Source: Candidatus Gastranaerophilales bacterium (GTDB lineage: Bacteria; Cyanobacteriota; Vampirovibrionia; Gastranaerophilales; Gastranaerophilaceae). Taken from it: a stretch of 64,000 bases of DNA. Numbering within the stretch: the first letter of the stretch is position 1; the number at the start of each line of letters is the position of its first letter. A program made the position numbers and the translations under genes. Below, piece by piece: positions 29,401-36,901 of this stretch. A model generated the notes under the pieces. That model was not told the DNA's origin. It searched no databases and saw nothing but the letters and a program-made list of their open reading frames with translations. The stretch is from positions 19,956-83,955 of the forward strand of contig CANQMP010000004.1 in NCBI GenBank assembly GCA_947624975.1, given 5' to 3'.

Positions 29401-30351
29401 TACTTAATCAGTCCGGGAACAATGCTTCAGGTTGAAGAAGGTGCACTTGTTCTCCGCGGTGATATTATTGCAACACTTGTATTTGAAAGACAAAAAACAG
29501 GCGACATCGTTCAAGGTTTGCCTCGTGTTGAAGAACTTCTTGAAGGCAGAAAGCCGAAAGATTGTGCGATATTAGCAGAAGAAGACGGTGTTGCGGAAAT
29601 TGAAACCGATGATGATCTGCCAAGACTTTATCTGGTAACGGAAAACGGCAGAACTGAAATTAAATACGCAATAGATGCAAACATCGTTGTACAAAATAAA
29701 CAGCAGATTAAGAAAGGGCAGCCTTTGACAAGCGGGCCTTTAAATCCGCACGATGTCATCAGACTTTGCGGAGCTGAAGCTGCTCAACAGTACCTTGTAG
29801 ATGAAGTACAACGTGTATATCGTTCACAGGGCGTTGAAATCGCCGATAAGCACGTTGAAATTATCGTCAGACAGATGACTAAGAAAGTAAAAATCGTTGA
29901 TGCGGGCGATACGAAGCTTCTGCCAGGTGAACTTGTTGAAATGCAGACATTTGAAAAGGAAAATCATGAAGTTGAAGAAAAAGGCGGTCAACCTGCAACT
30001 TGTGAATACATGTTATTAGGTATTACAAAAGCATCGTTGAACACGGAAAGCTTCATTTCTGCAGCTTCATTCCAAGAAACAACGAGAATACTTACGGAAG
30101 CCGCAGTTGACGGAAAGAAAGACTTATTGAGAGGTTTGAAAGAAAACGTTATCATCGGTCGTTTAATTCCGGCAGGAACAGGTTTCCACCACCTTACAAA
30201 TGCTAACGAAGAAAAAGAACGTGAAGAAAGAAAACGTGCTGTAGCCCAAAGAAATCAGGCGCGTAAACCTTCCGCAATTCTTGAAGAAATCGAAGGCATG
30301 TTTGGTGCTCCTGATTTCAGAATAGGAAATACACAGGAGAGTGACGAATAG
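26485..30351 (+). CDS. rpoC2: RNA polymerase beta' subunit (C-terminal part)
   Basis: 1288 residues. The bridge/trigger helix region contains IGIIAAQSIGEPGTQLTMR (near residue 330) and the zinc segment CGLEYGICQKCYGW precedes it. A long middle insertion (about 400-1000) of beta-rich barrel-sandwich hybrid repeats follows, as in cyanobacterial RpoC2. The C-terminus has GLPRVEELLEGRKPKDCAIL and FHHLTNAN. It includes an unusual acidic segment, SLDDLDIDDLDEELDSSLSL, near residue 735. A terminator follows. Confidence 0.97.
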   Translation: METTYNHGKKTLDFINKQMDKKGLNNLLSQMYLEFGGAKTAELANSLKNLGYKYATKSGTTISIADLQVPEVKKELLKDAEKEIEKSTNRYLKGEITEVERYTKVIDTWSETTAKLTASVVENFDRLNPVYMMAFSGARGNLSQVSQLVGMRGLMADAQGQIIDLPIKSNFKEGLSVTEYIISSYGARKGLVDTALKTADSGYLTRRLVDVAQDVIIRADDCHTTKSINMKSITDGDNVIVPLIDRLLGRTIAEDIKDTDGTVLVKAGTTMNRDDVKKVAHLNLQELKVRSGLTCGLEYGICQKCYGWAMTTQKLVDIGEAIGIIAAQSIGEPGTQLTMRTFHTGGAVGVKDTIREVIANISGEVVSTVKTRELRTRHGDVVNISNYETDIEIKGSKKTEKYHIPAGSTIFFTNGMKVDKGFKLAQYEPASQGSGSRLTEKATKDITSDLSGEVMYEDFVADEKKDRQGNVSRTTNKQGIIWVLGGDVYNLPGGSKVLVKDGQKINEGEKLAETLTISEHGGEVRFGEDLAIEDVKFEGKNIKKIVQGKELTIVIASLMPENASFEQTKKEQIWTVDKTGEKYIVKAPVDTTVENGMIIAELLDDDCAVTSSGEIRYIDVEVDDNQIITKPGSVVFIPEEVHQINKDVSLKMVENGTQVTAGTEVVKDVYCHIDGIVEFKEYNDVIHEITIRPGEIHTLPSVSELKVDEGEVVKKGTVIADGIKAKQTSIVTIMDSSLDDLDIDDLDEELDSSLSLDEDTISNQPIQILIRPVQVLKVQQKNVSIKFNASDDLIDIVPVTQLQYKDGARVRNLDGSTITRTSLVLQMQGYLSHLKGMVELDDKGSLRIVVLENLIVRREFEGNSKLMSSLQTELLVKDGQTIEPKTPVAKTQVLAINNGTAAIKEEKEDARRLLLTSETYETVVSVKGKANVKKGDFVRLDSIIADSGEKSTVSGMVTSVTKGKITIRNGRPYLISPGTMLQVEEGALVLRGDIIATLVFERQKTGDIVQGLPRVEELLEGRKPKDCAILAEEDGVAEIETDDDLPRLYLVTENGRTEIKYAIDANIVVQNKQQIKKGQPLTSGPLNPHDVIRLCGAEAAQQYLVDEVQRVYRSQGVEIADKHVEIIVRQMTKKVKIVDAGDTKLLPGELVEMQTFEKENHEVEEKGGQPATCEYMLLGITKASLNTESFISAASFQETTRILTEAAVDGKKDLLRGLKENVIIGRLIPAGTGFHHLTNANEEKEREERKRAVAQRNQARKPSAILEEIEGMFGAPDFRIGNTQESDE

Positions 30352-30360
30352 TATAGTAAA

Positions 30361-30389
30361 AAGGCACTTCTTACGGAGTGCCTTTTTTA
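30361..30389 (+). terminator. Rho-independent terminator of the rpo operon
   Basis: AAGGCACT / AGTGCCTT stem (30361-30368 with 30377-30384) followed by a T-run, starting about ten bases after the rpoC2 stop. Confidence 0.9.
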
Positions 30390-30448
30390 TTATTAACTAA
30401 CATTCGTATTGACTTTTTAGCATTTCTTTTTTATTATAAAGAAACGGT

Positions 30449-30520
30449 GGCGACATGGCCAAGTGGTAAGGCAGAAGCCTGCAAAGCTTTTATCCCCCGG
30501 TTCGAATCCGGGTGTCGCCT
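30449..30520 (+). tRNA. tRNA-Cys (GCA)
   Basis: The acceptor stem GGCGACA pairs with TGTCGCC, and the discriminator base T is usual for tRNA-Cys. The anticodon loop CTGCAAA carries anticodon GCA, and the T-arm GGTTCGAATCC is intact. CCA is not encoded. A T-run follows. It forms the left border of the glycan island. Confidence 0.93.
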
Positions 30521-30670
30521 TTTTTTATTGCTTAAATAAGACTTTTTTATCCTAATCAAATTTGTGTTTACTGTCGTTAATTGAGTAATTAAATATTTCT
30601 ATATTTATTAAACATGCTCAACTTTATCTTTTAACTCTATAACTTGTATATAAATCCCCGACTTTTTATA

Positions 30671-30699
30671 TTGCATAAAAAATATATCCAAGCTATACT
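30671..30699 (+). promoter_or_regulatory. Promoter of the first sialyltransferase-like gene
   Basis: TTGCAT (30671-30676), a 17-base spacer, and TATACT (30694-30699). The ATG follows at 30727. Confidence 0.5.
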
Positions 30700-30726
30700 A
30701 ATGAAAGATAAGAGCAGTTTAGTTTT

Positions 30727-32052
30727 ATGAAAATATTTGCTTTAAAAAAAAGTAATAATTCCTTTTATACACAATATCAAATAACTATTTTTGATATCGT
30801 TATTGCTTATAAACAATTTTCAAAAAATTATAACACCTATTTTAAACAGTTAAAAAAATATAAGGAAAAGAAAAAAGACAATATTACCAGAAGATTATTC
30901 TTAACATCCGGAAATTTAAGTTTAATTAATGCTCTTGCGATTATCAATCAAAAGGGTTTAAATAAAAATAGCGAAAACAGCATTTTAATTTGGTCGCATA
31001 TATCAAATCAGGAATTTGAAGAAGTTTCTACCCAAATCAGCCATTTAACAAAAATAAAAAAACTTTTTAAATTTTGTAATTGTACACTTGATGATTTATT
31101 TAAGTATTTCATAAATAATCATTTAGCTGAATATGATGAGATATATCTTATAAATTGCAGGTATATGTTTTTAATAAAAGATTTTCTTTTTCCGAACATA
31201 AAGTACTATATTTTTGATGAAGGAGTTTGTGTACTCTTTAAACACAAAGGCATTGACTATTCTGATGTCAAAAAATGTTTTTTTATAAAATATTTAGATA
31301 AAATAGATTTTTTAGGAGCTGATAATGAATTAAATGAAAAAATTGAATTTTTAGATAAAAGAGAATTCTTAAAAGTTTCTCAAAGTGCAGCAGAACTTTA
31401 TCCTATTGGTTTGAATTTAAATCCTGAGGACAAAAACATAATTTTATGCGGAACTGGCGAAGGATGTGGCTTTTGGAGTTTTGATGAAATATTTAATTAT
31501 CAAAATAAAATAATAGATGATTTAAATTTACATGGCTATAATGTATTATTTAAACCTCATCCCAGAGATAAATTTAAGTATCAGGAAAAAGAAAATTTCA
31601 GAATTATAAATACAAAGCTACCTCTTGAGTGCTACGATTTAAAAGATAAATGTCTTGCGGTTGTTTCATTATTTTCTTCTGTTTCTGCTCAAATGTATAG
31701 TTTTCATAATATTCCCGGATTTTGTGCACATGGTTTTATAAATGATGTTAAAGATATAGGGATAAAAATTGTAAAATATTATTCACCATCTTATGAAATG
31801 CTTCTTTCAATTGATGTTAAAACAAAAACATTTAATGAAGTTCAGAATGAAATTTTGTCTTTATATACAAACTTTTTAAATAAAAAAACATTAATGTCCC
31901 AAAATAGTGCCTTAGCCAATAACTACGCGCAATTGCCCCCCCCCCCCCCATGCATCTCTGAATCTGAAATACGGGATATTATACATATCAATGAACAAAA
32001 AAATAAAAAAACATTAGTTTTAGGAAGACTAAATCTTTTTTTGGCGGACTAA
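30727..32052 (+). CDS. Sialyltransferase-like glycosyltransferase (GT-B; GT38/GT52-type motifs), paralogue 1
   Basis: 441 residues. The N-terminal half holds RRLFLTSGNLSLINALAIIN (a Rossmann start shared with the paralogues at 50214 and 51550) and Phe-Asp-Glu-Gly at 163-166. The C-terminal half holds FKPHPRDKF with His278-Pro279 and SLFSSVSAQ. D/E-D/E-G, HP and Ser-Ser motifs are the known catalytic/CMP-binding set of GT-B bacterial sialyltransferases. The CMP-sialic acid genes 22 kb downstream support this. A C14 run (31936-31949) encodes a Pro5 stretch before a 28-residue tail absent from the paralogues. One extra C gives a stop after three residues, and one fewer gives another tail of about 22 residues. 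Activity is inferred. Confidence 0.65.
   Translation: MKIFALKKSNNSFYTQYQITIFDIVIAYKQFSKNYNTYFKQLKKYKEKKKDNITRRLFLTSGNLSLINALAIINQKGLNKNSENSILIWSHISNQEFEEVSTQISHLTKIKKLFKFCNCTLDDLFKYFINNHLAEYDEIYLINCRYMFLIKDFLFPNIKYYIFDEGVCVLFKHKGIDYSDVKKCFFIKYLDKIDFLGADNELNEKIEFLDKREFLKVSQSAAELYPIGLNLNPEDKNIILCGTGEGCGFWSFDEIFNYQNKIIDDLNLHGYNVLFKPHPRDKFKYQEKENFRIINTKLPLECYDLKDKCLAVVSLFSSVSAQMYSFHNIPGFCAHGFINDVKDIGIKIVKYYSPSYEMLLSIDVKTKTFNEVQNEILSLYTNFLNKKTLMSQNSALANNYAQLPPPPPCISESEIRDIIHINEQKNKKTLVLGRLNLFLAD
31936..31949 (+). repeat. C14 homopolymer in the 3' part of sialyltransferase-like paralogue 1
   Basis: Fourteen C. In frame as written. Slippage changes only the C-terminal tail (28, about 22 or 3 residues after the Pro run). 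Confidence 0.9.
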
Positions 32053-32065
32053 AGTCCACCCTACA
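32043..32065. repeat. Island palindromic repeat, copy 1
   Basis: GGCGGACTAAAGTCCACC palindrome followed by CTACA, lying between the convergent sialyltransferase-like and GT6 genes. It may also serve as a two-way terminator hairpin. Confidence 0.7.
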
Positions 32066-32067
32066 AA

Positions 32068-32811
32068 CTAATTTCTTAAATAATCGTGCCCGCCGTATTT
32101 CTTACTTGCTTTATCCCTTAATAAAATCCTGATATCATCTTTATAACAGGGTATGTCCCAGCCTTCGGGGTAGCCGTATTTACAAGGTAAAATCCTATAT
32201 TTTCGATTTATAATATATTTGTTTATTTGACTTTCGTCATGCCAAAGCGCTATTACATTATTCTCTAAATCATCATGGATATTTTTGCTCAATTCTTCGC
32301 ATAACTTTAAATATTCTTCACTCAAACCCCCGTTAAATCCTCCCATCACATAGCTAATACCCCCCCCCATGGGAATATATGCTTTTGACTTAGGATTTCT
32401 GTCATAAGTAAATTCTAAATTTGTTTTATCATAAAACCCCGGGTGTTGAGTTACCATAATTCCGCCATGGGCGTATTTATCAGGCAAAATATCTTCTTTA
32501 ATTTCTTTTTCAAAAAGAATATTTGCATTACAAAAGAATAAATAATCATACATTTTAAGCTCATCCTTTTGAGATAAAAACATATCAAAACGCATTAGGG
32601 TATCATAAGGCCAACCGAGTTTTTTTTGATAAATTTTTTTAACTTCTTTTTTGTTGTCGTAGTCAATGTGGTCACTATCTGTAAAAACAAAATAAGATTT
32701 TTTATGCTTTTTTAGAAAATATTTTTCACAAGATTCATAAAAATCTTTCCAAAAAACAGTATATTTTCCTGTACAAATGTAAAGAATTGCTATATTTAAT
32801 TTTTTTGCCAT
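32068..32811 (-). CDS. GT6-family glycosyltransferase (ABO blood-group / alpha-1,3-Gal(NAc) transferase type), phase-variable
   Basis: About 247 residues with the GT6 family layout: NIAILYICTGKYTVFWKDFY at the start, LGWPYDTLMRFDMFL, DYLFFCNANILF (equivalent to the DxD region, here NAN as in other bacterial GT6), HPGFY, RNPKSKAYIP, GGFNGG and ALWHDESQINKYII. GT6 enzymes add alpha-Gal or alpha-GalNAc to fucosylated galactose, making A/B-type antigens. The ATG at 32811 has GGAG eight bases upstream. It overlaps the GT2-GT11 fusion by 16 bases, so the H-antigen step and the A/B step are coupled. A G9 run (32368-32360) codes for part of PMGGG and is in frame (ON). Donor sugar not determinable by eye. 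Confidence 0.82.
   Translation of the reverse strand: MAKKLNIAILYICTGKYTVFWKDFYESCEKYFLKKHKKSYFVFTDSDHIDYDNKKEVKKIYQKKLGWPYDTLMRFDMFLSQKDELKMYDYLFFCNANILFEKEIKEDILPDKYAHGGIMVTQHPGFYDKTNLEFTYDRNPKSKAYIPMGGGISYVMGGFNGGLSEEYLKLCEELSKNIHDDLENNVIALWHDESQINKYIINRKYRILPCKYGYPEGWDIPCYKDDIRILLRDKASKKYGGHDYLRN
32360..32368 (-). repeat. G9 homopolymer inside the GT6 gene
   Basis: Nine G on the coding strand in mid-gene, just before the GGFNGG donor-site loop. Gain or loss of one base would truncate the enzyme before its catalytic C-terminal half. Confidence 0.9.
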
Positions 32812-34598
32812 TTTATTTTTCTCCATTCCAAAGGTATTATTGTGCTACTGTTTTCAACAAAAGGATCAGGAGCTAAAACAACCCCTGAAGTATCTTTTCT
32901 AAGCCATGCTCCCCACCAGCTAAAAGTTGAATTTGCAATAATTGCGTGTTTGCATTGGCTCATTAAATACATATCTTTCCAATCTTCTTTGTTATTATAG
33001 TTATGATTACCAATAAATTCTACAGGCGCATCTATTTTAAATGTATTGAAAAAATCTTCGCAATCAGTTCCAAAAACAAAGAATTCAGGGTTTTTTATAT
33101 TTTTAGATATAAAATCAAGAGCCTTTTTGTAATAATCCCTATTTAATTCCCAGCCCAAATTTAAATAATCCCCCCTTCGTATATGAATAAATACAGGGTT
33201 TTCACAAGATTTTATCTTATTTAAAATATTCAAATTATATTCATCTTGAATATCAGGAAAAGTAAAATCTTTTCTGAGAATATCTTCAATTCCTTCTAAA
33301 TATTTAGAGTTTTGAAAATAACCTTCATAATATATTTTTTTTGAGAGGAATAAATTTTCATCATATTCAAAAGGATTTTTTTCTTGAATAATCTTAGTTT
33401 CATATTTTGCCACTTTGAACATTTTTCTCAAGAAACCAAAAGGCAGAGTTTTTTTCATTTTTTTAGCCTTTTGAATATATTCCAAAGAAGCAAATTTTAT
33501 ATCAGGATTAAAAATTCCGAGTTCATATTTTCTAGCGTACGTTCCGTTAGGCAAAACTCCGTTATGATTAATCTCATTAATTTCATCAAACCAATTTTTA
33601 TCATAAAGAACTTTACAGCGGCATACTTTCCTTAATTTCACTCCGAAAGCATATTGAAACATTTGATTTCCAAGACCGCCATTTAAATTAACTATCTTTT
33701 TAATATAGCAATGGAGGGGGGGCAGTTTATCACTATTTTCAACTATTTCCACCTTTCTTTTAAATTTAATCCCAAATATACATAAAACATTATGCACTTT
33801 ATTATTTGCTGAATATTGTTTTTTTAAAGAAAAGATTTTTTCGATAAATTTATATTTTAGTTTAGTAGTATTATTCGAATTAATACTTTCTCTTATTTTA
33901 TTTTTTATTTCCTCGTTGTCGGTTAAAAAATCAAGCATATTATCCTGAACAATCATACTTGCAGTATAAATTTCAGGTTTTAGAGATAAATTGTCCCCAT
34001 GCAGGCGATATTTTAAAAGAATAGTTGGAAGATTATAAAAATTTAAGTATCTTATGGCTCTTGACCAGAGTTCATAATCCTCACAGCTTAATCCTTCTTT
34101 ATATCTCAAATTATATTTCTTGAAATCCTCTTTTCTGAGCATAACTGCAGGATGTGCCATAAAGCAACCTTTTAAGAAATCAAAATATTTGGGATTTTGT
34201 GGATAACGCCAAATTGCATTTTCTGTCCCGAACACCTCAACTGCACCTCCGACTATTGAATACTCAGGATTATTCTCCAAAAACTCAACTTGGAGTCTAA
34301 ACCTATCGGGAAGAGAAATATCATCGGAATCCATCCTTGCAATATATTCACCCTGAGCAATATCAAAACCGTAATTAAGTGTTTTTACTATACCTTGATG
34401 TTTTAACCTGATATAAGTAACCCTACCCTGAACATCCTTATATTTGTTTATAATTGTTTCAATATTATTTGTAGAACCGTCATCCAATATTAGAAATTCA
34501 AAATCTTTATAAGTTTGATTTAAAATACTTTCAATAGCTTCTTTAAGATATTGTTCATCAGGATTGTAACAAGGCATTATAACTGAAATTCTAGGCAT
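32796..34598 (-). CDS. GT2-GT11 fusion: glycosyltransferase plus alpha-1,2-fucosyltransferase-type domain
   Basis: About 600 residues in two enzymes. Residues 1-280 are a GT2 fold: ISVIMPCYNPDEQYLKEAIE, DDGSTNN, ARMDSDDISLPDRF and CEDYELWSRAIRY. Residues about 300-600 are GT11: VNLNGGLGNQMFQYAFG, VFIHIRRGDYLN (the HxRRGD donor-binding motif) and ANSTFSWWGAWL. The join, after CIFGIKFKRKVEIVENSDK, lies on a C7 run on the coding strand (33722-33716). The GT2 half is closely similar to the free-standing GT2 at 58244-59098. It probably builds a galactosylated or HexNAc unit and then adds alpha-1,2-fucose (H antigen), which the overlapping GT6 could extend. The ATG at 34598 has AGAAAGG upstream; a TTG at 34622 is less likely. 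Confidence 0.85.
   Translation of the reverse strand: MPRISVIMPCYNPDEQYLKEAIESILNQTYKDFEFLILDDGSTNNIETIINKYKDVQGRVTYIRLKHQGIVKTLNYGFDIAQGEYIARMDSDDISLPDRFRLQVEFLENNPEYSIVGGAVEVFGTENAIWRYPQNPKYFDFLKGCFMAHPAVMLRKEDFKKYNLRYKEGLSCEDYELWSRAIRYLNFYNLPTILLKYRLHGDNLSLKPEIYTASMIVQDNMLDFLTDNEEIKNKIRESINSNNTTKLKYKFIEKIFSLKKQYSANNKVHNVLCIFGIKFKRKVEIVENSDKLPPLHCYIKKIVNLNGGLGNQMFQYAFGVKLRKVCRCKVLYDKNWFDEINEINHNGVLPNGTYARKYELGIFNPDIKFASLEYIQKAKKMKKTLPFGFLRKMFKVAKYETKIIQEKNPFEYDENLFLSKKIYYEGYFQNSKYLEGIEDILRKDFTFPDIQDEYNLNILNKIKSCENPVFIHIRRGDYLNLGWELNRDYYKKALDFISKNIKNPEFFVFGTDCEDFFNTFKIDAPVEFIGNHNYNNKEDWKDMYLMSQCKHAIIANSTFSWWGAWLRKDTSGVVLAPDPFVENSSTIIPLEWRKIKWQKN
33716..33722 (+). repeat. G/C homopolymer of 7 at the GT2-GT11 domain junction
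   Basis: Reads as C7 on the coding strand, encoding Leu-Pro-Pro-Leu. It lies exactly where the GT2 domain ends by comparison with the unfused paralogue at 58244-59098. A one-base slip would uncouple the fucosyltransferase domain. Confidence 0.7.
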
Positions 34599-34625
34599 AC
34601 GATAACCAAAACCTTTCTTCAAAAA

Positions 34626-35663
34626 CTAATCTGACGCAGTGCCCCCCATCGATGGTTTAAGGGGAGAAACGGGTTCTTTTTTAACGGGAATACCAAATAC
34701 TTTGTATATTCTTTCCTCATTTTTTATTTTTTCACGATATAAAGTTATATTAAAAACAGATATTTTTTTATCTGATTTTGAAAATTTCACAAAAATTAGA
34801 TAAGGTATTTTAAAAGCAAAGAAATTAGAATAAAAATCACTGTATTTAATTTTTTTGATAATATCTTGCGCCATTTTTTCGTCATATCTTTTTTCAATAT
34901 ATGAAATGGCATCGTTAAGCACGCTTTTATATTGTCTTAACCTTTCTTTTTTGTTTTCTTTTTTAGTCATATTTGAAATCAAAGAATTTTTTCTTTTTCT
35001 ATACATTACAACCGGATCTTCAATGCAAGAAATTTGAGGAAAATTAGAATATATTTTAATAAAAAAGCCTTCATCTTCATGAATTAAATTTTCATCAACA
35101 AATGTAATGTTATTAGATATAAGAAAATCTTTTTTAATCAATCTGCCCCATGCTGTATGATAATTCATATCATAGAATGAATCAAAATTCTCCGGAGTTA
35201 TTTTTAATTTTGCTGCCATATAGGGCTGTTGAAAAAATTCATTTGACTGTTTAACGGAAAGCTTAAATTCCTCATCTACCTCCTGCGTGAATGACCTTAC
35301 TTTTCCTTGAGCAATATCGGTGTTATCCTGCAAGATTTTTCTATACAATTTTTCTAATATATTTTCATCAAATAAATAGTCATCAGAATCTAAAAAGAAA
35401 ATATACTCGCCTGAAGAAGATTTAAGTCCCGTATTTCTTGTTACGGCTAAACCTTTATTTGATTTATGGCAAATTAACTTTATACGGTTGTCTTTTTGCA
35501 TAAAACTTTTTACGATGCTTATAGAATTGTCTTTTGAACAATCATCAACGCAAATTATTTCAAGATTTTTATAGCTTTGCGAAACAACACTTTCAAGGCA
35601 TTGCGCGAGATATTCTTCTACATTATATATTGGAATAATAACGGAAATTTTTGAAGTATTCAT
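34626..35663 (-). CDS. GT2-family glycosyltransferase
   Basis: 345 residues: ISVIIPIYNVEEYLAQCLESV, CVDDCSKDNSISI, GLAVTRNTGLKSSSGEYIFF and LDSDDYLFDE form the GT-A nucleotide-sugar binding fold with its DxD metal motif. The C-terminal part ends with YKVFGIPVKK, a tail motif seen in several island enzymes. GGAGG precedes the ATG. A G6 run lies nine bases from the end (34647-34642), so slippage alters only the last residues. Its ATG overlaps the stop (ATGA) of the alternative long form of the upstream GT2 at 35796. The sugar is unknown. Confidence 0.82.
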   Translation of the reverse strand: MNTSKISVIIPIYNVEEYLAQCLESVVSQSYKNLEIICVDDCSKDNSISIVKSFMQKDNRIKLICHKSNKGLAVTRNTGLKSSSGEYIFFLDSDDYLFDENILEKLYRKILQDNTDIAQGKVRSFTQEVDEEFKLSVKQSNEFFQQPYMAAKLKITPENFDSFYDMNYHTAWGRLIKKDFLISNNITFVDENLIHEDEGFFIKIYSNFPQISCIEDPVVMYRKRKNSLISNMTKKENKKERLRQYKSVLNDAISYIEKRYDEKMAQDIIKKIKYSDFYSNFFAFKIPYLIFVKFSKSDKKISVFNITLYREKIKNEERIYKVFGIPVKKEPVSPLKPSMGGTASD

Positions 35664-35795
35664 TTAGCCTCCAAAGGTGTTTGTAATTCTGCTAAACAAA
35701 TATCTTTTTTATAAAATTTTATATCCGATAAATTAAGAATAATTTCTTTCACATCGGCTGTGCATTTATTAATAACAAAGAATTTAAAGCATTTT

Positions 35796-36683
35796 TTAGG
35801 CGACATTTTGCCCCCCCCCCATCAGGGCAAAGAATACAAAGGAGAGTAAAAAGCCGACTATTAAAACAAATTCGACAATCACCGCGATAAGAAGAATATT
35901 AAAGAGTTTTTTATATTTCTTGCTTCTTCTTTTAATTTTTTTGAAATCAACAAAGCTTGAATCCAAAAAGGCATCTGTAAACTTTTTATTATTTAAATAA
36001 GTTTTAATGTGATGAGAAAGAATTAAAAATTTTATTAAATCAATATTTTTATCATGAATATGAGTTCTGCAAGCTTCATCACCCAATTTGCGATAATGAT
36101 ATAGAACTTCATTTATTTTATAAAACTTGAATCCTTTTTCAAAAAATGTAATCCATAATTCCCAGTCCTCACAACCGATATCATTAAGCCATTTTTTATA
36201 TCCACCTATTTCTTCAAAATGTTTTTTTCTAAACATTGAGGAAGATATTAAACAATTAAAATATAAGATTTTTTCTTCATCAAAATTACAATATATGTCA
36301 TAATTTTCTGCTTGAAAATATTTAACATCACAATAGACAACAGAATATTCCGGATTGTCATCAAGTGCGCGGACAAATTTTTCAATATAAGTTTCATCAA
36401 GGATATCATCGGCATCAAAAGGAAGAATGTACTCTCCTTTAGCCATGTTAATTAATTTATTTCTTGCTGCACAAACTCCGATATTCTCTTTTTCATTAAT
36501 ATAAATAATTTCGGGATGGTCTTTTATTATTTCTTGAATAATATCCGCACTTTTATCTTCAGATGCATCGTTTAATACTAAAATCTCAATATCTTTATAT
36601 GTTTGTTTAAAAACAGACTCAAGTGCTTCTTTAACATACTTCTCTTTATTATAGACAGGTATGACAACTGATACTTTAACCAT
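35796..36683 (-). CDS. GT2-family glycosyltransferase with C-terminal membrane helix and phase-variable tail
   Basis: 295 residues as written: VSVVIPVYNKEKYVKEALES, VLNDASEDKS, NIGVCAARNKLI and FDADDILDETY form the GT2 core. The C-terminal helix IVEFVLIVGFLLSFVFFALM probably anchors it to the membrane. A G10 run (35820-35811) right after this helix gives a short ending (GGGQNVA). With 9 or 12 G the frame stays open for 49 more codons and stops at 35660, overlapping the next GT2's ATG as ATGA. A close paralogue with its own poly-G end is at 57263-58129. A -10 box six bases before the ATG suggests leaderless expression. Confidence 0.85.
   Translation of the reverse strand: MVKVSVVIPVYNKEKYVKEALESVFKQTYKDIEILVLNDASEDKSADIIQEIIKDHPEIIYINEKENIGVCAARNKLINMAKGEYILPFDADDILDETYIEKFVRALDDNPEYSVVYCDVKYFQAENYDIYCNFDEEKILYFNCLISSSMFRKKHFEEIGGYKKWLNDIGCEDWELWITFFEKGFKFYKINEVLYHYRKLGDEACRTHIHDKNIDLIKFLILSHHIKTYLNNKKFTDAFLDSSFVDFKKIKRRSKKYKKLFNILLIAVIVEFVLIVGFLLSFVFFALMGGGQNVA
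35811..35820 (-). repeat. G10 homopolymer controlling the C-terminal tail of a GT2
   Basis: G10 on the coding strand gives the short tail. 9 or 12 G give a 49-residue extension to 35660 that is translationally coupled to the next glycosyltransferase. 11 G give an intermediate tail. Confidence 0.9.
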
Positions 36684-36700
36684 AGAATTATTTTACCACA
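36684..36700 (-). promoter_or_regulatory. Extended -10 promoter, leaderless GT2 transcript
   Basis: On the minus strand TGTGGTAAAAT ends six bases before the ATG at 36683. The upstream region of the paralogue at 57263 carries the same TGTGGTAAAAT-six-bases-ATG arrangement. Confidence 0.55.
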
Positions 36701-36813
36701 AAAAAATTTATAAATGTTTTTATATATTTTAAATTGTAAATTTTTGCGGGCAGCGGGGGAGATTTTGGTCCGGATTTTTGTTTTCTCGGCGGATTTGGCG
36801 GGCTGTTTTATCC

Positions 36814-36835
36814 GTAGGGTAGACTTTAGTCTACC
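36814..36835. repeat. Island palindromic repeat, copy 2
   Basis: GTAG followed by the perfect palindrome GGTAGACTTTAGTCTACC, in the 218-base gap between fcl and the GT2 at 35796. A second copy follows 33 bases later, separated by a GGCGGATTTGGCGGA-type repeat. Confidence 0.75.
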
Positions 36836-36867
36836 GTTTAAACATTCTTGGCGGATTTGGCGGACTC

Positions 36868-36890
36868 GGTGGACTGAAGTCCACCCTACA
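36868..36890. repeat. Island palindromic repeat, copy 3
   Basis: GGTGGACTGAAGTCCACC followed by CTACA, just beyond the stop of fcl. Same family as copies at 32043, 36814, 39024, 40062, 41652, 50130 and 57175. Confidence 0.75.
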
Positions 36891-36901
36891 GCTTAGGAAT
36901 G

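Noticed and set aside
36714..36896. 60-codon open frame in the fcl-GT2 gap
   Set aside because: Built from palindromic repeats and GGCGGATTTGGCGGA-type sequence; no ribosome site.
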